64,000 nt of DNA from Methanobrevibacter sp. GTDB taxonomy: Archaea; Methanobacteriota; Methanobacteria; Methanobacteriales; Methanobacteriaceae. The first letter of the stretch is position 1; each line of letters begins with the position of its first letter. The notes below the pieces were generated by a model that saw only the letters and a program-made list of their open reading frames with translations, was not told the DNA's origin and made no database searches. Made by a program: the position numbers and the translations under genes. Positions 46,704 to 56,715 of this stretch are shown piece by piece. The stretch lies in assembly GCA_017434555.1 (NCBI GenBank), contig JAFRFB010000013.1, positions 124,001 to 188,000 on the forward strand, written 5' to 3'.

Positions 46704-49700
46704 TTGTTGTTTGTTCTTATGATATCGCTAATGCTTATGTTTTCTTTAAGCGCAATTTCTGCAGAGGATAATTCAACTTTACTTGCATCCAGTACAGATG
46801 CTCCGGGGCTATTGCAGGCATCAAATATTATTAATGTTCATGTAAGTGATTCTTATGTGCCACAGAATAATACCTGGACTGAAGACGGGGTCAATCTTGC
46901 TAATGCAAATGTTTCAGTTTATGATTCATCTAACAATTTGGTATTTTCAGGATTAACAGATAGTGAGGGTAATGTTGTTATTTCCAATTTGAACTCAGCA
47001 ACGTACGATGTTGAGATTAAATATTCTACATACGAAGTTTATCGTCAGAATGTGGATTTATCAGCTAAAAACACCGAAGCTATTGATTACATGTTCATTC
47101 CTGATATACTGTTGTTAGTTGATTATAATTCCCATAACGAAAAAGTTGATATTTTAATGGAAATGTCAAAAAGAGTTGCTTATATAAGTACTACAGACTT
47201 TGATCTCACAAGGGAATGGTTAATAGATTATGCTAAATTTATACACCTTGACATGTTTAATGAAGGTTCATATCATACTCTTACTGGTGAATACTTGAAA
47301 GAGGTTTTAGAAACTTCACCGGCTAACATTAACTATAATGTGGCTTATACATTCGGTATTTATTCAGAAAGTATTCTTAATGCAACCGGAATACATATAA
47401 CAGGTGCAAGTGCAGCAAATAATACTTTCCATACAATAGAAAATACTTATATCGGTTCTTATTTCCAGGCTGAGGATATTGAAGATTCCACAGTTTTACT
47501 TACAAACATGGTAAATTATCTTAAATATGTATATTATTTAGTTGACCCTTCCAAATACACAAATCCTACATTGGATGAAAACAATGCTCCATTGATGAGT
47601 CCTGAATGTGGTTTTTACCATCCTGATTTAGGAACGTATACTATTGTTCCTGATGGAATCACTATCAATAACTGGATTAAAAACAATCCAGGTTATGACG
47701 CAGATGGACATGGAAGTCTCAACTGGATGACTGTAAACTATCCTAATTGGCTTGAAAATACATTGGACCCTACAACTCTATTCAGAACATTCGAAAAAGA
47801 TTATATTGGTAACTTTTCTCCTGAAAAACCATTCATAGCTATTGCTACTTACTATTGTGGTGGCGGCGTAGTTGATGCTTTAATCAGAGGTTACGAAGCT
47901 CAGGGTAGGGCAGCTTTCAACGTATTTAAAACTGGTACTACTCCACCGATTTCCTCAATCCTGAATAAGATTACCAACATCTCAACCGTTGGTATTTCAG
48001 CTATTACATCACTCTATAGTTGGTCTTTAAATTATGCAAATGGTTCTGCTAGAGGTGATTTGGAAGATATTGATCTTGCTGTATTGAAAGGTGTTTATGA
48101 TATTTCCGAAACAAGTTATCTCAACGAACTTGGTCCTCAAATTGAATGGACTTTCTCAGTAACATATCCAAGTTTTGAAGGTGTATATGGACCTATAGTT
48201 TTATCTTACGTTGACGGTATGGGTAAATCTCATGTTATCCAGTCAGGTGTAGATAAAATGGTTAAACTAGGTTGCCAATGGGCCGATTTAAAGGAAATGG
48301 ATAATGCTGATAAAATTGTTTCAATTGTATTGTATAACTACCCTCCGGGTAAGGCAGAAATTGGTGCATCCTACTTGGACGTGTTCCAAAGTACTTATGA
48401 CTTGATTTTCCAATTGGAAAGAGCAGGCTTTAATGTAGGTAATGTTTCCGATATTCCTTCATTATATGATTTAACTGAACTTATTGTTCAATTCGGTAAT
48501 AAGGGAACTTGGGCTAAAGGTTTATTAAACGAATATGTTGAAAAACACTTTGATGAATTGATGGCACACAATCAGTTAATTGATTTGGATGAATTCTATA
48601 ACTTGACTGCACATATCAATCCGTCCTTATATGAATGGATGATTGACCGCTGGGGTGATGGTCTTGGAGAAATCATGGTTTACAATGATACTTATATTGT
48701 AATTCCGGGATTATGGTTTGGTAATGTCTTTGTTACTTTCCAACCTTCCAGAGGATGGGAAGAGGTTCAAAATTACCACGATTTAAGCTTACCTCCTCAT
48801 CAGCAATATGTTGCATTTTATGAATGGTTAGATCAAGTAATCGGTGTTAATGCGATAATCAATATGGGTACTCACGGAACCCTTGAATGGTTGCCTGGTA
48901 GAAACATCGGTGTAATGGAAGGAGACTGGACTTTCGAATTGACCTTGACTCCTACAATATATCCTTATATTGTTTCCAACCCTGGTGAAGCAATGGTTGC
49001 TCGTGACAGAATTGCTCCATTAATGATTACTCACATGACTCCTGCAATGGTTTCATCTGCATTATACGGCAATTATACGTTATTATCTGAATATATTGCT
49101 CACTACAGAGATCAACTTAAACTCAACGTATCCACAAACGCTGAAGAATATAAGGCTTTAATCATCGATTTGGCTCCTTCATTAGGTTATGGTGTATATA
49201 ATGAATCAAATCAGACCTTTGATGAATATGTAGCTGAATTGCATTCCTACTTGGAAGGTATGGAGGATGATTTCTATACTTATGGATTGCATCATTTGGG
49301 TAAAGTTTTAACCGGTTATGAACTCATTGAGGAAGTAATTACTGTTACAACTTCTCAAACCAGAATATATAATCATATATTAGCTCATTTCTATCCATCT
49401 TTGGCAAATATGAGTTTTTATGATGATATACGCCACCATGAGGAATATTCTTTAGTTGAAGAAATGGTGACATCATTCTTAAAGGAATATGTGACTGCAC
49501 TGGTTTGCGGCACATCCGTTGAGAGTTTAAACAAGGAGTATAATATTCAGGCCGGTTCTGCACTTTACAACGATACTGCTTATGCTGCAAGTGTTATTGT
49601 TAACATTGAAAACAATAATGAATGGGCTGCTATAATCAAAGCCCTTGAAGGCGACTATGTCCTTGCAGGTTTGTTTGCAGATCCTTCCTATGGTGACTCC

Positions 49701-51425
49701 ATTCCTACAGGTTATGACGGTTACGCTTCAGATTCAACAAAGATGCCTTCCAGATCAGCTTACGCATCAGCTGTTAAAATAGTTAATTTGCTTCTGGCTG
49801 ATTACATGGAAGAACATGGCGAATGGCCTAAATTAACAGCATTAATCCTTTGGGGTACTGAAATATCAAGAACAGAGGGTATTGGTATTGCAGAATTCTT
49901 ATACTTCCTGGGATGCAGGCCTGTTTGGGCAGAAAACGGAAAAGTCATAGGCGTTGAATTACTTCCTTTAGAAGATTTAACAGTTCAATTACATAATGGT
50001 AGTGTTGTCAACAGACCAAGAATTGACGTATTTGCAAGTATCGTAACCAGTAACAAGGATTGGTTAACCTGGTTGCTTACCGGAGTCAATCTTGCTTTGA
50101 ATGCTGAAGGGGAAGATTTCTCACAAAACTATCTTAAACTTCACTACAACCAAACCGGTATACTCGACAGGTTATACGGTCTTCCGGGAGCTATTCTGGA
50201 AGGTACAGGTATGAGTAATTTCATTCCAAGTACAAATGACTGGAATATACAAACAGTCAATGATGAAGCATCAAGTATCTATCTTGATAAAGTTTCATTT
50301 GCTTGGAGTATGGATGAAAAAGGCAATATTGTCGTAACTCCTCAAAAAGAAGCTTATAAAACATTACTCTCACAAGTTGATTTGATTACTCAGAACTTCG
50401 ACAGTACCTGGAGATTCATCGATTCAGATGATTACTACGATTGGTTTGGCGGATTGTACAATGCAGCACGTACTCTTGGTGCAAATCCTGACACTTCATT
50501 TGTAGATATCAGGAATCAAAACAACTATATCTCAAGAACATATGAGGAAGAATTGGACTTTGAAATCCGTAGTATGATTTTAAATCCTAATTACTACAAT
50601 CCTTTAGTTAATTCCCAGGCTGGTTCCATGTCTTATGCTAAAAACATGGAAAACTTGTATGGTGGATTAATTTTAGGAGGAGGTAAGTTGAATGCTCAGC
50701 TAGGTAATCAAATAGCTAACACCTACAACGGCTTAACTGGCACTGTCCAGTCAACTGCTCAGGCTGCAGCATGGCAAAGTATGGCTGCTTGGATGTTCTA
50801 TCTAAATGATCAGGGTGTATGGGACGGAGATACTCAGGCTGTACAGGAATTGGCCAATAACATTATTAATATGGCTACAATGTACGGTGTTGCATGTTGT
50901 CACCACACCTGTAAGAATTTGGATTTCAACATGAAAATCATTCAGGCAAGTTCACTTTCTCCACAGAAAAAGGCAGAATATGCTGAAATCTTATCTCAAG
51001 CTACTTTAACTGATCCTTTATACGTGATGGAAGACGCTCCGACTGACGGTGACGGTCAAAGTGAAAATAATCCTTCATCTGAGGAAATGTTAGTTAACGG
51101 AACCACTGAAAACAATGGTGGCGATGCTTCCGGTTCTGTTGGAGGCGAAACACCTGTTGGAGACCAGGCATCCACTTCACAAAGTGCTGATGCAAGTTCA
51201 GCTTCTCAAGCTCAATCCAGTGATTCATCATCAAGTGATTCTGCTGGTGAAGATGCTTCTCAAGCTAGTGATTCCCAGGCTTATGAGATTTCAAAAAGTT
51301 CTCCTGCTAAATCTGCCAGTGCAGAATCAAGCATGCCTATTGTTGTAATTGTTGCTATTGTTGCTTTGATTGCAATATTCCTGGTTGGTTATACTCGCAG
51401 AAATGATGATTTTGATGATTATTAA
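46704..51425 (+). CDS. Cell-surface CobN-like chelatase-related protein
   Basis: A 1573-aa protein with a signal peptide (LFVLMISLMLMFSLSAISAE), an Ig-like carboxypeptidase-regulatory-type domain (residues about 50-120), a very large CobN / magnesium-chelatase-H-like region (about 170-1430), a Ser/Asp/Ala-rich linker and a C-terminal membrane segment (PIVVIVAIVALIAIFLVGY) with short basic-acidic tail. CobN motifs include NMGTHGTLEWLPGR and WGTEISRTEGIGIAEFLYFL. Cytoplasmic CobN inserts cobalt using ATP; this version is outside the cell, so it more probably binds a tetrapyrrole or metal. The start is uncertain: TTG 46704 follows a weak AGGTAA, while a stronger GGGGGTGA lies near 46671 without an in-frame ATG, GTG or TTG close behind. 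Confidence 0.85.
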   Translation: MLFVLMISLMLMFSLSAISAEDNSTLLASSTDAPGLLQASNIINVHVSDSYVPQNNTWTEDGVNLANANVSVYDSSNNLVFSGLTDSEGNVVISNLNSATYDVEIKYSTYEVYRQNVDLSAKNTEAIDYMFIPDILLLVDYNSHNEKVDILMEMSKRVAYISTTDFDLTREWLIDYAKFIHLDMFNEGSYHTLTGEYLKEVLETSPANINYNVAYTFGIYSESILNATGIHITGASAANNTFHTIENTYIGSYFQAEDIEDSTVLLTNMVNYLKYVYYLVDPSKYTNPTLDENNAPLMSPECGFYHPDLGTYTIVPDGITINNWIKNNPGYDADGHGSLNWMTVNYPNWLENTLDPTTLFRTFEKDYIGNFSPEKPFIAIATYYCGGGVVDALIRGYEAQGRAAFNVFKTGTTPPISSILNKITNISTVGISAITSLYSWSLNYANGSARGDLEDIDLAVLKGVYDISETSYLNELGPQIEWTFSVTYPSFEGVYGPIVLSYVDGMGKSHVIQSGVDKMVKLGCQWADLKEMDNADKIVSIVLYNYPPGKAEIGASYLDVFQSTYDLIFQLERAGFNVGNVSDIPSLYDLTELIVQFGNKGTWAKGLLNEYVEKHFDELMAHNQLIDLDEFYNLTAHINPSLYEWMIDRWGDGLGEIMVYNDTYIVIPGLWFGNVFVTFQPSRGWEEVQNYHDLSLPPHQQYVAFYEWLDQVIGVNAIINMGTHGTLEWLPGRNIGVMEGDWTFELTLTPTIYPYIVSNPGEAMVARDRIAPLMITHMTPAMVSSALYGNYTLLSEYIAHYRDQLKLNVSTNAEEYKALIIDLAPSLGYGVYNESNQTFDEYVAELHSYLEGMEDDFYTYGLHHLGKVLTGYELIEEVITVTTSQTRIYNHILAHFYPSLANMSFYDDIRHHEEYSLVEEMVTSFLKEYVTALVCGTSVESLNKEYNIQAGSALYNDTAYAASVIVNIENNNEWAAIIKALEGDYVLAGLFADPSYGDSIPTGYDGYASDSTKMPSRSAYASAVKIVNLLLADYMEEHGEWPKLTALILWGTEISRTEGIGIAEFLYFLGCRPVWAENGKVIGVELLPLEDLTVQLHNGSVVNRPRIDVFASIVTSNKDWLTWLLTGVNLALNAEGEDFSQNYLKLHYNQTGILDRLYGLPGAILEGTGMSNFIPSTNDWNIQTVNDEASSIYLDKVSFAWSMDEKGNIVVTPQKEAYKTLLSQVDLITQNFDSTWRFIDSDDYYDWFGGLYNAARTLGANPDTSFVDIRNQNNYISRTYEEELDFEIRSMILNPNYYNPLVNSQAGSMSYAKNMENLYGGLILGGGKLNAQLGNQIANTYNGLTGTVQSTAQAAAWQSMAAWMFYLNDQGVWDGDTQAVQELANNIINMATMYGVACCHHTCKNLDFNMKIIQASSLSPQKKAEYAEILSQATLTDPLYVMEDAPTDGDGQSENNPSSEEMLVNGTTENNGGDASGSVGGETPVGDQASTSQSADASSASQAQSSDSSSSDSAGEDASQASDSQAYEISKSSPAKSASAESSMPIVVIVAIVALIAIFLVGYTRRNDDFDDY

Positions 51426-51542
51426 AATCATCATAACTTTTTTCTTTTTTTTCGTAATTTTTATATATATTCAATTTACATAACTAAACTTATAATGCAT
51501 TTTTTAGTCAATGTGTGTTATAAATTTGTGATGTGATTAAAT

Positions 51543-54500
51543 ATGAATAAGAAAATTAATATGGTTTTAATCTTATTATTACTTTTAATCGTTTCAGTAG
51601 GTGCTGTCAGTGCAGCTGACAATTCTAGTGAAACATTAAGTGTTAATGATAATACTCAAGGTGATGAGATTTTAACCGCTTCAAATTATACTGTAACTGA
51701 AAAGACTTACGGCAATTATTTTTCCGGTAAGGGAGAAATGAGTTCTTCAGTTAACGCTGGTGATACTATAATATTGAGCGGTGATTTCTCTGGAAAGAAC
51801 TTTACGATTAATAAACAGATTACTCTTACCAGTTCTGGTGGTACTATTAAAAATGGTGTTATAACACTCACCAAAGACGCTTCCGGAACTGTTATAACTG
51901 GATTAACAATTAAAAATTCCAACAATTATCTTTATGGAATACATGTTAACGGTGCTACAAACTGTGAAATCCGCGATAATTTCATGAATAACACTGGTCA
52001 GTCTTCATATTGTGTTGTTTTAAATAAAGATTCTGATTTTAATAAAATTGAGCACAATACACTTTCATGTTATGGTGAAACTTATGGTCACGGTACAAGA
52101 TCCACTCCTGTTATTCTTTTAGGAAGTGCTGATAATAACTATATTGCAGATAATGTTATTTATTCTGCTGATGCAAATGCAATTTATTTATCAAGCTATG
52201 GCGGAGGTATTTTTAAAGGTGGTGAATCATTTAACAATGTAATTTACAATAATACTATTACATACACTACCAGAACAACTTCCTGGGCATATGCTATTCA
52301 ATTGATGGGTGGAAACAACACTGTCGATTCAAACAGGATTTATGGTGCATACAGAGGTGTTACATCTTCAAATGTCCCATCAAATAAGGTTATCAATAAT
52401 TATATCTTTGTTGACGGTACTGATTTCGCTTCAGGTGCACATACCGGAGGAGATTACGGTATTGCTGTTGCTTCAGATGCAACTGTTAGAAACAACACCA
52501 TAACAGGTATGTTTGTCGGTTCAGCAATTTCTGCAGGTGACAATTCCGTAATTGAAAATAATATTATCAATGCTTCAAAAGGATACGGTATAGAGGCAAG
52601 CGGTGACGATGTTAAAATTATTGAAAATACAATTTACACAAATACAAGTGCCGCTGTTCGCCAACAAGGTAAGATGTCAGGAATAGTTGTAGATAGAAAC
52701 ACAATTGTTTCCCAAAGCGGTATTGGCGTATATCTTTCAAAATCATCCAAAACCAAATATCCGTCAAATATTACTATTACAAACAACGATATTACAACCT
52801 CAAATCAGTATATGATTAATGCTGCTGATGCTGATAAAGATACCTGGGTTATTTCAGATAATGTGGGTACCGGTAAAATATTAACTCCTTCAGGTGAGGT
52901 TGACCCGTCCGCTCCGGATTTCAATTTCAATGGAACAATCCATAATGTAACTCCGGCAAATTATCACAATTTCATTGATGGTGACGGTAATTTGAAAAAT
53001 GATTTCGTTCATGACGGTGATATTCTAAACTTCATCGGTACTTTTGAAAATAAAAAGATTTATGTTACTTCTAGTGTTAAATTAACCGGTAAAAACCCTG
53101 TATTTATCAATTCAACCATCTGTGCATTATCCGATTCAGTATGGATTGAAAATTTAACTATCCGCAATAGTAATACTTCCCATAACGCATGGGGTATTTA
53201 TGTAACCGATACAAAAATTGTTAAAATATTAAACAATGACATTTATGTAGTTGACCCAAAAACAGCTTATACTATATATGTTCACAAATCTTCAAAAATT
53301 TATATTGAAAACAACACTTTAACCTCTCACGGTGATGCTTTAACATACACCTTGCTTGGAGACGGCGCTGAAGAGTGTGAAATTAAAGATAACATAATTA
53401 ACTGTATCGGTACTGGTGAAATCTATCCGTTTGAAAATTCAAGAGACATTAACGGTAATTCATCTGAAGTATGTATTGCTCAGTGCATCTGTTTAGGAGA
53501 CACTTCAAATGATTTCTGTCTTGACGGAACAAACATAGTTCCTGAATTATACAGAACCTACGGTATTTTAATGATTCGCTCATCCAACAATACATTAACC
53601 GGAAATGACGTACGCATAACTTCCCTTGTCAATGAGTCAAACATTTTCAATTCAACAAATTCACTTGTCGGTATTGACTTCTACTATGACTGTGACAATA
53701 ATGTAATTTCCAAAAACAAAGTCAATGTAACCGGTTTGGACAATTATTTATATGGTGTTGGAGCTATTGCTCATCCTACAGGAGGATCTGGAACCACAGC
53801 TATAAATAACATTTTCAAAGACAATGAAATTTATGTAAGCGGCGGTTACATGTCTGAAGGTATAGTCTTCGGTCCTGGTTGTAACGGCACTCAGGCTTTA
53901 AACAATAGCGTTTTATTAACTGCTGAAAATGTAACCTATGGTATAAACCTTGAAAGTTCCTTTAATTCAACATTAAAATACAACATTATCTTAATGGAGT
54001 GTGATGTTGTTTACGGTATTGAAGCATACGGATCTGACGGAAATGTAATTGAGTATAATACTCTAAATGGTGAAGGAAAACTTGTTTCTGGTTTTGTAGG
54101 AATTAATACTAATAATAACATAATTCAAAACAACGTCTTTAATTTAAACGGTACCGATTCCGGTAAAAACATTACTCACGATGTTATTAAAGCACCAAAT
54201 TCAGGTGTTTATCTTGAAGGTTCATCAAAAGGAAACTTGATTGATTCAAACAACATAACTACCGAACTTGGCTATCCTGTAGAATTATCTGCTGATTCAA
54301 CCGGAAATACCGTAACTAACAATTATCTTAAAGGTGAAAAAGGTTCCGGTGATGAAGGTGTAAACGGTTCCGCTTCAAACACTGTTCATGATAATTACGC
54401 ATCAACATTCGATAATTTGGTTATGGATAATGTAACTGTTGAATACAGAGGCAATGCAACCATAACTCTTGAAAATGATGATGAAGGTGAAGGAGCTAAC

Positions 54501-55997
54501 GTTGAATTCAAATTAGGCGATGTAGTAATCGGCAATGCTACACTTGAAAACGGTAAAGCAACTATAAATTATGTTTTAGATAAAACTACTAACGTTGGAA
54601 ATTACACTCTCACTGCAAGAGTAAGCAAACACGGATTCAGAACTGAAGAAATCACTTCCCAGTTAAGTGTTGAAAAATCAAACATTACAGTCACTGTCGA
54701 TGATGTCAGAGCAAAACCAGGTTCTCAAGCAGAATTTAAGGCTACATTAATTGATATCAACAACAATCCTGTCTCAGATGCTGAGGTTAAATTCTATAGA
54801 AATGCCATCTATTTCGGTTCAGGTAAAACTGATGAAAACGGTATTGTAACAATCAATAGTAACATTCCTTCCACTTTAAAAGGTAATTTCACCATCTTTG
54901 CAATTGTTGCTGAAAGTGATAATTACAGACAAAGTTCCGGCGAAGGTAAATTGAGTACTAAGGATACAACACAAATCATAGCTAATGATGTCTCTTTATA
55001 CTATAAAGACGGTACTAGATTTGTTGCAACACTAGTTGGTGGCGATGGCAAACCTTTATCTGGATTAAATGCCTCAATAACAATTAATGGTGTCGAAACA
55101 ATTAAAACCACTAATTCAGAAGGTAAATTCTCCATTGCAATTAATTTAGACCCTGGTGTCTATCCTGTAGAGGCTAAATTTGACGGTGATTCCCAATATG
55201 AAGCATCAAGTGCAAATGCAACGGTCACTGTAAAACACACGATAGTAAGTGATGATATCACATTGATGTATAAAAATGGAACAAGATTCTACGTTTCCCT
55301 TATGGAAGATGGAAAACCAATAGCTAATGAACGTATCCTTTTAAACATCAACGGTGTTATTTACACCCGTACAACCAATGCTCAAGGAAGTGCAGATATA
55401 GCTATTAATCTTGAACCTAATGAATACATTGTTACTACTGCAAGAGAAGCTACTGGTGAAATGAAAAGTAATAAAATCCTTGTAAAATCATTGCTTGTTG
55501 AAAACAAAGATGTTGACATGTTCTTTAAAAACGGTACACGTTACACTGTTAAAGTTATTAAACAGGATGGTACTGTTGCAGGTGCGGGTGAAACCGTCAC
55601 ATTCAACATTAACGGTGTCTTTTATGAACGTAAAACAAATGATCAGGGTATTGCAGGTCTTAACTTAAACTTAGAACCAAATAACTACATCATTACTGCA
55701 ATGTATGAAGGATGTGCGGTTGCAAACAATATTAAAGTTAAACACGTATTGCATGCAGAAGATTTGACTAAAAAATATGGTACTGCCGATCAATTTACTG
55801 TAAACGTTGTTGACGGTCAAGGAAACCCATTAGCTAATGCTACTGTTATATTCAACATTAATGGTGTTTTCTACGATCGTGTATCCAATGCTACAGGTAC
55901 CGCTAAGTTAAACATTAACTTAATGCCTGGTCAGTATATTATAACGTCCTCCTTCAATGGAGAAAACATCGCAAACAAAGTAACCGTAACTAGCTGA
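51543..55997 (+). CDS. Adhesin-like beta-helix protein with Ig-like repeats
   Basis: A 1484-aa secreted protein. The signal peptide (MVLILLLLLIVSVGAVSAAD) is followed by a right-handed beta-helix region (residues about 60-960) with many N-N-x-I and I-x-N-N rungs, for example NVIYNNTITY. Then come about five Ig-like modules; the last four are about 75-residue repeats containing YKDGTRF / FKNGTRY, (F/L)NINGV and NLEPN-Y-I(V/I)T. There is no C-terminal membrane segment, so retention at the cell wall is by other means. A closely related C-terminal module is found in the partial gene at 63821. Methanobrevibacter genomes carry many such proteins. Confidence 0.92.
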   Translation: MNKKINMVLILLLLLIVSVGAVSAADNSSETLSVNDNTQGDEILTASNYTVTEKTYGNYFSGKGEMSSSVNAGDTIILSGDFSGKNFTINKQITLTSSGGTIKNGVITLTKDASGTVITGLTIKNSNNYLYGIHVNGATNCEIRDNFMNNTGQSSYCVVLNKDSDFNKIEHNTLSCYGETYGHGTRSTPVILLGSADNNYIADNVIYSADANAIYLSSYGGGIFKGGESFNNVIYNNTITYTTRTTSWAYAIQLMGGNNTVDSNRIYGAYRGVTSSNVPSNKVINNYIFVDGTDFASGAHTGGDYGIAVASDATVRNNTITGMFVGSAISAGDNSVIENNIINASKGYGIEASGDDVKIIENTIYTNTSAAVRQQGKMSGIVVDRNTIVSQSGIGVYLSKSSKTKYPSNITITNNDITTSNQYMINAADADKDTWVISDNVGTGKILTPSGEVDPSAPDFNFNGTIHNVTPANYHNFIDGDGNLKNDFVHDGDILNFIGTFENKKIYVTSSVKLTGKNPVFINSTICALSDSVWIENLTIRNSNTSHNAWGIYVTDTKIVKILNNDIYVVDPKTAYTIYVHKSSKIYIENNTLTSHGDALTYTLLGDGAEECEIKDNIINCIGTGEIYPFENSRDINGNSSEVCIAQCICLGDTSNDFCLDGTNIVPELYRTYGILMIRSSNNTLTGNDVRITSLVNESNIFNSTNSLVGIDFYYDCDNNVISKNKVNVTGLDNYLYGVGAIAHPTGGSGTTAINNIFKDNEIYVSGGYMSEGIVFGPGCNGTQALNNSVLLTAENVTYGINLESSFNSTLKYNIILMECDVVYGIEAYGSDGNVIEYNTLNGEGKLVSGFVGINTNNNIIQNNVFNLNGTDSGKNITHDVIKAPNSGVYLEGSSKGNLIDSNNITTELGYPVELSADSTGNTVTNNYLKGEKGSGDEGVNGSASNTVHDNYASTFDNLVMDNVTVEYRGNATITLENDDEGEGANVEFKLGDVVIGNATLENGKATINYVLDKTTNVGNYTLTARVSKHGFRTEEITSQLSVEKSNITVTVDDVRAKPGSQAEFKATLIDINNNPVSDAEVKFYRNAIYFGSGKTDENGIVTINSNIPSTLKGNFTIFAIVAESDNYRQSSGEGKLSTKDTTQIIANDVSLYYKDGTRFVATLVGGDGKPLSGLNASITINGVETIKTTNSEGKFSIAINLDPGVYPVEAKFDGDSQYEASSANATVTVKHTIVSDDITLMYKNGTRFYVSLMEDGKPIANERILLNINGVIYTRTTNAQGSADIAINLEPNEYIVTTAREATGEMKSNKILVKSLLVENKDVDMFFKNGTRYTVKVIKQDGTVAGAGETVTFNINGVFYERKTNDQGIAGLNLNLEPNNYIITAMYEGCAVANNIKVKHVLHAEDLTKKYGTADQFTVNVVDGQGNPLANATVIFNINGVFYDRVSNATGTAKLNINLMPGQYIITSSFNGENIANKVTVTS

Positions 55998-56030
55998 GGT
56001 TAAACTTTTTTAACCTCTCTTTTTTTTATT
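55996..56030 (+). terminator. Terminator hairpin overlapping the adhesin stop codon
   Basis: GAGGTTAA (55996-56003) pairs with TTAACCTC (56010-56017) across a 6-nt loop, followed by a long T-run. The last two bases of the stop codon TGA (55995-55997) lie in the left arm. The shape is that of an intrinsic terminator. Confidence 0.65.
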
Positions 56031-56180
56031 TTTTGATGATTTTTTGGTGAAAAAAATAGTTTTACTTTTTTAACCTCTTTTTTTATTTTTTGATGATTTT
56101 TTGGTGAAAAAAATAGTTTTACTTTTTTAACCTCTTTTTTTATTTTTTGATGATTTTTTGGTGTAAAAAATAGTTTTTAA
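56004..56180 (+). repeat. Tandem 57-60 bp repeats carrying terminator-like hairpins
   Basis: Nearly three copies of a unit built of taacctc, a T-run, ttttttgatgattttttgg, tgaaaaaaatagttt and acttttt. The taacctc anchors begin at 56011, 56071 and 56128, giving steps of 60 and 57 bp. Across each junction GGTgAAAAAA can pair with TTTTTTaACC, giving another hairpin followed by T's. The terminator thus appears to have been amplified in tandem. Confidence 0.75.
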
Positions 56181-56183
56181 AAG

Positions 56184-56315
56184 TTTAGGTATATGTTTCA
56201 TAGTGAAACATAACCTAAAATGATTTTTTTATTTTGTAACACGGGAGATGTTACAATGAAATGTTTTGTTAAAAAGAATATTTAAGCATTTCTTAATTTT
56301 AGAATGCCTAAATTT
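56184..56315 (+). other. Cluster of three stem-loops, possible structured RNA
   Basis: Three inverted repeats in series: 56184-56219 (tttaggtatatgtttca against tgaaacataacctaaa, one-base bulge, 3-nt loop, then T-run); 56234-56256 (TTGTAACA-cgggaga-TGTTACAA); and 56281-56312 (tttaagcatttct against agaatgcctaaa, one mismatch and one bulge, then T's). The middle loop is purine- and G-rich, unusual for this AT-rich area. The next gene starts 400 nt later. Confidence 0.45.
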
Positions 56316-56715
56316 TTATAAAATTGGGTTTTCTTAAACTTTTCTTGATTTCACTTATTGTAATTTGATTAATTGAAAATTGATATTTGAAATTAACCAT
56401 TTTTTCTCTTGGATTTTCATGCATAATACTTGAAGAATGCTATTATTAAAATGTATGGTGCTCTATTATCGTTGATGATTTTATAATGATTTTTTAAAAT
56501 AATTGATTGTAGCTATTAATTAACACTTGATGATTTATGTGATGTAGATATCTTTAATAATTAAATTAATTTTTTCATATTTTTCAGCGCAAAAGCTCTT
56601 TGTGATGTTTAATTATTAATATTCAAACTTTTTTTATCTTTGTTGAAATTTCCAAAAGTTTATAAATACTATTTCATATAACCGTAATTGTAATAAACAT
56701 TAAAATAGTGTTATT
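56316..56715. other. Intergenic region before the coiled-coil gene
   Basis: About 400 bases, AT-rich, no gene seen. It contains agcgcaaaagctctttg (a small hairpin, near 56587) and the 13-mer gatgtagatatct (near 56540), which also occurs near 46170. A TATA-like tttataaata (56659-56668) lies about 50 nt before the ATG at 56716. Confidence 0.45.
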
